From the NCBI GenBank assembly GCA_964372275.1, contig CAYJRR010000188.1, positions 1-5,961 on the forward strand: 5,961 nucleotides of DNA, read 5' to 3'. Of this stretch, positions 4,982-5,961 are shown one piece after another. Both the position numbers and the translations under genes were made by a program. The notes beneath the pieces were generated by a model. That model was not told the DNA's origin, searched no databases, and saw nothing but the letters and a program-made list of their open reading frames with translations. Every line of letters starts with the position of its first letter. The stretch's first letter is position 1. The stretch is from CAYJRR01 sp964372275 [NCBI: uncultured bacterium] (GTDB taxonomy: Bacteria; CAYJRR01).

Positions 4982-5961
4982 TCAGTAGTCGACCTTGAAC
5001 AGGCGCCAGATCGTCGTGCCACCGGCGCTGCCGGCCTTGTAGCGCACCTCGACCGTGGCGGTGGTGCCGGCCGGGTCGACCGTGGTCTTTCCGATGCCGA
5101 GGGTCCCGGTGAGTCCGTTGTTGGGGCAGGAGATCGTTCCCGTATCGTCGATCGTGGTTCCGTCACTGCGCAGAGCGACGATCTGCACCTCGCTGCCGTT
5201 GACGTCGGAGACGCAGGCCGCGATCAGCGTGATCGTCGGATTGCCTGTGGGCTTGTCGAAGGCGACGATCTTGGTGGCGGTCGTCGCCGTCCCGCTTCCG
5301 GACCACTCCAGGTTCACCTTGGCCTGCGTGACGTTCTTGTCCTTGATCTTGGCGGTCGTCACCGCGTCGGTGGCGAGCTCCGCCTCCTTGACCTCGCCGT
5401 CCAGGATCTCGGCGGCGCGGACCGCGTCGGTCTGGATCTCCGAGGCGCCGACGGCGTCGTCGACCATCTCGGCGTTGCCGATCGCGTTGTCGAGCATCTC
5501 GGCGTTGCCAACCGCGTTGTCCGCCATCTCCGCATTGCCGATGGCGTTGTCTGCCATCTCCGCGTTGCCGATGGCGTTGTCCCGCATCTCGGCGTTGCCG
5601 ACGGCGTTGTCGGCCATCTCGGCGTTGCCGATCGCGTCGTCCCGCATCTCGGCATTGCCGACGGCGTTGTCGGCCATCTCGGCGTTGCCGATCGCGTCGT
5701 CCCGCATCTCGACGTTCCCGACCGCGTCGTCGGCCAGCTTCGCGTTCGTCACCGCGTCGGCGAGCAGCTCGCCGCTGCCGACCGAATCGTCCCGCAGCTC
5801 GCCGGCGCCGACCGCGTCGTCGACCAGCGCCGCCTGGTCGACCGAATCGGCCGCGAGCTTGGCCAGCGTCACCGCGCCGTCGGCCAGCGCCTCGGTCGCG
5901 ACCGAGCCTGCCGCCAGGCTTTGGCCTCCGACGCTACCCGCCGCGAGCTGGGCGGCGCCGT
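4982..5961 (-). CDS. decapeptide-repeat surface-type protein, C-terminal part
   Basis: The frame is open to the window edge, so the N-terminus and any signal peptide are missing; 325 residues are visible, ending IWRLFKVDY. The GTG at 5872 is not the real start, because the repeats continue in frame upstream of it. The first ~215 visible residues are 20 complete 10-residue units plus a partial unit at each end, with consensus [VI]GNAEM(A/R)D(N/D)A. Hydrophobic residues recur at positions 1, 4, 6 and 10. Units in the middle are nearly identical, while those toward both ends diverge (VTLAKLAADS, VTTAKIKDKN). The last ~110 residues form a Thr/Gly/Val-rich, probably beta-sheet domain with two cysteines (AACVSD and TISCPN). 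Similar short repeats with TAKI/AEM cores occur in many poorly characterised exported bacterial proteins and phage-fibre-like proteins. A fibrous stalk with a C-terminal globular or trimerising head is the inference; no enzymatic motif is seen. Confidence 0.85.
   Translation of the reverse strand, partial: GAAQLAAGSVGGQSLAAGSVATEALADGAVTLAKLAADSVDQAALVDDAVGAGELRDDSVGSGELLADAVTNAKLADDAVGNVEMRDDAIGNAEMADNAVGNAEMRDDAIGNAEMADNAVGNAEMRDNAIGNAEMADNAIGNAEMADNAVGNAEMLDNAIGNAEMVDDAVGASEIQTDAVRAAEILDGEVKEAELATDAVTTAKIKDKNVTQAKVNLEWSGSGTATTATKIVAFDKPTGNPTITLIAACVSDVNGSEVQIVALRSDGTTIDDTGTISCPNNGLTGTLGIGKTTVDPAGTTATVEVRYKAGSAGGTTIWRLFKVDY
5315..5959 (-). repeat. 30-bp tandem coding repeats (10-residue units)
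   Basis: About 21 units of 30 bp run in frame through the repeat-protein gene, each encoding one decapeptide. The core (roughly 5480-5720) is highly similar at the DNA level and often alternates AIGNAEMADN with AVGNAEMRDD, giving a 60-bp higher-order period. Units toward both edges are degenerate and recognisable mainly as protein. Confidence 0.9.
5581..5700 (-). repeat. 60-bp near-perfect tandem duplication within the repeat array
   Basis: Bases 5581-5640 and 5641-5700 are identical except for one position (g at 5594, a at 5654), which is silent (both Ala codons). Each copy holds two decapeptide units. This is the youngest visible expansion of the array and suggests length variation between strains, or possibly an assembly-sensitive region. 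Confidence 0.92.

Noticed and set aside
4810-5166. Extension of the 133-aa gene to a start at 5166
   Set aside because: The extension overlaps the end of the repeat-protein gene and has an Arg/Pro/Ser-rich artefact composition; AAGGAG and a signal peptide mark the start at 4809.
5359-5655. 98-codon Thr/Arg/Pro-rich minus-strand frame inside the repeats
   Set aside because: It is an alternative frame of the repeat array; an open frame with a repetitive product follows automatically from a 30-bp period.
5315-5959. Regular 30-bp repeats resembling a CRISPR array
   Set aside because: Units are contiguous without unique spacers, stay in frame and encode decapeptides; this is a protein repeat.

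Overview
The window reads as GC-rich DNA (roughly 70% G+C over most of its length) from an uncultured bacterium that exports much of what is encoded here. All convincing genes lie on the minus strand. Three of the five confident genes are complete, and each of these starts with a clear Sec-type signal peptide. Possible sigma-54 type promoters and the signal peptides suggest a bacterium outside the Actinobacteria, but no phylogenetic marker from the GC-rich part is present, so the phylum stays open.

Layout, right to left (the direction of transcription): 4982-5961 is the C-terminal part of a long surface-type protein made of tandem 10-residue repeats followed by a beta-rich C-terminal domain. 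After a 172-bp gap holding small inverted repeats, direct repeats and a good sigma-54-like promoter comes a two-gene operon. It encodes a 133-aa secreted helical protein (4408-4809), overlapping by ATGA with a 751-aa secreted protein of unknown family (2156-4411). The C-terminal third of the larger protein has features reminiscent of caspase-fold (clan CD) cysteine peptidases. The operon ends at a strong intrinsic terminator (2061-2093). Then comes a separate gene (344-1876) for a secreted single-HKD phospholipase D-like protein fused to two ComEA-like helix-hairpin-helix units, a probable extracellular or periplasmic DNA-acting protein. It too has a sigma-54-like motif immediately upstream.

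At about position 345-357 the composition changes abruptly to about 52% G+C. Beyond this lie a possible small ORF (163-357) and the first 44 codons of sufC (1-134), the Fe-S cluster assembly ATPase, with codon use quite unlike the rest. This suggests either a chimeric assembly join or a real horizontal-transfer boundary. The C-terminus of the PLD/HhH protein falls exactly at this boundary.

The most interesting candidates are the possible new caspase-like secreted protein with its helical partner, the PLD-HhH fusion with an unusual HKD spacing, and two sigma-54-like motifs that could place both transcription units in one regulon.
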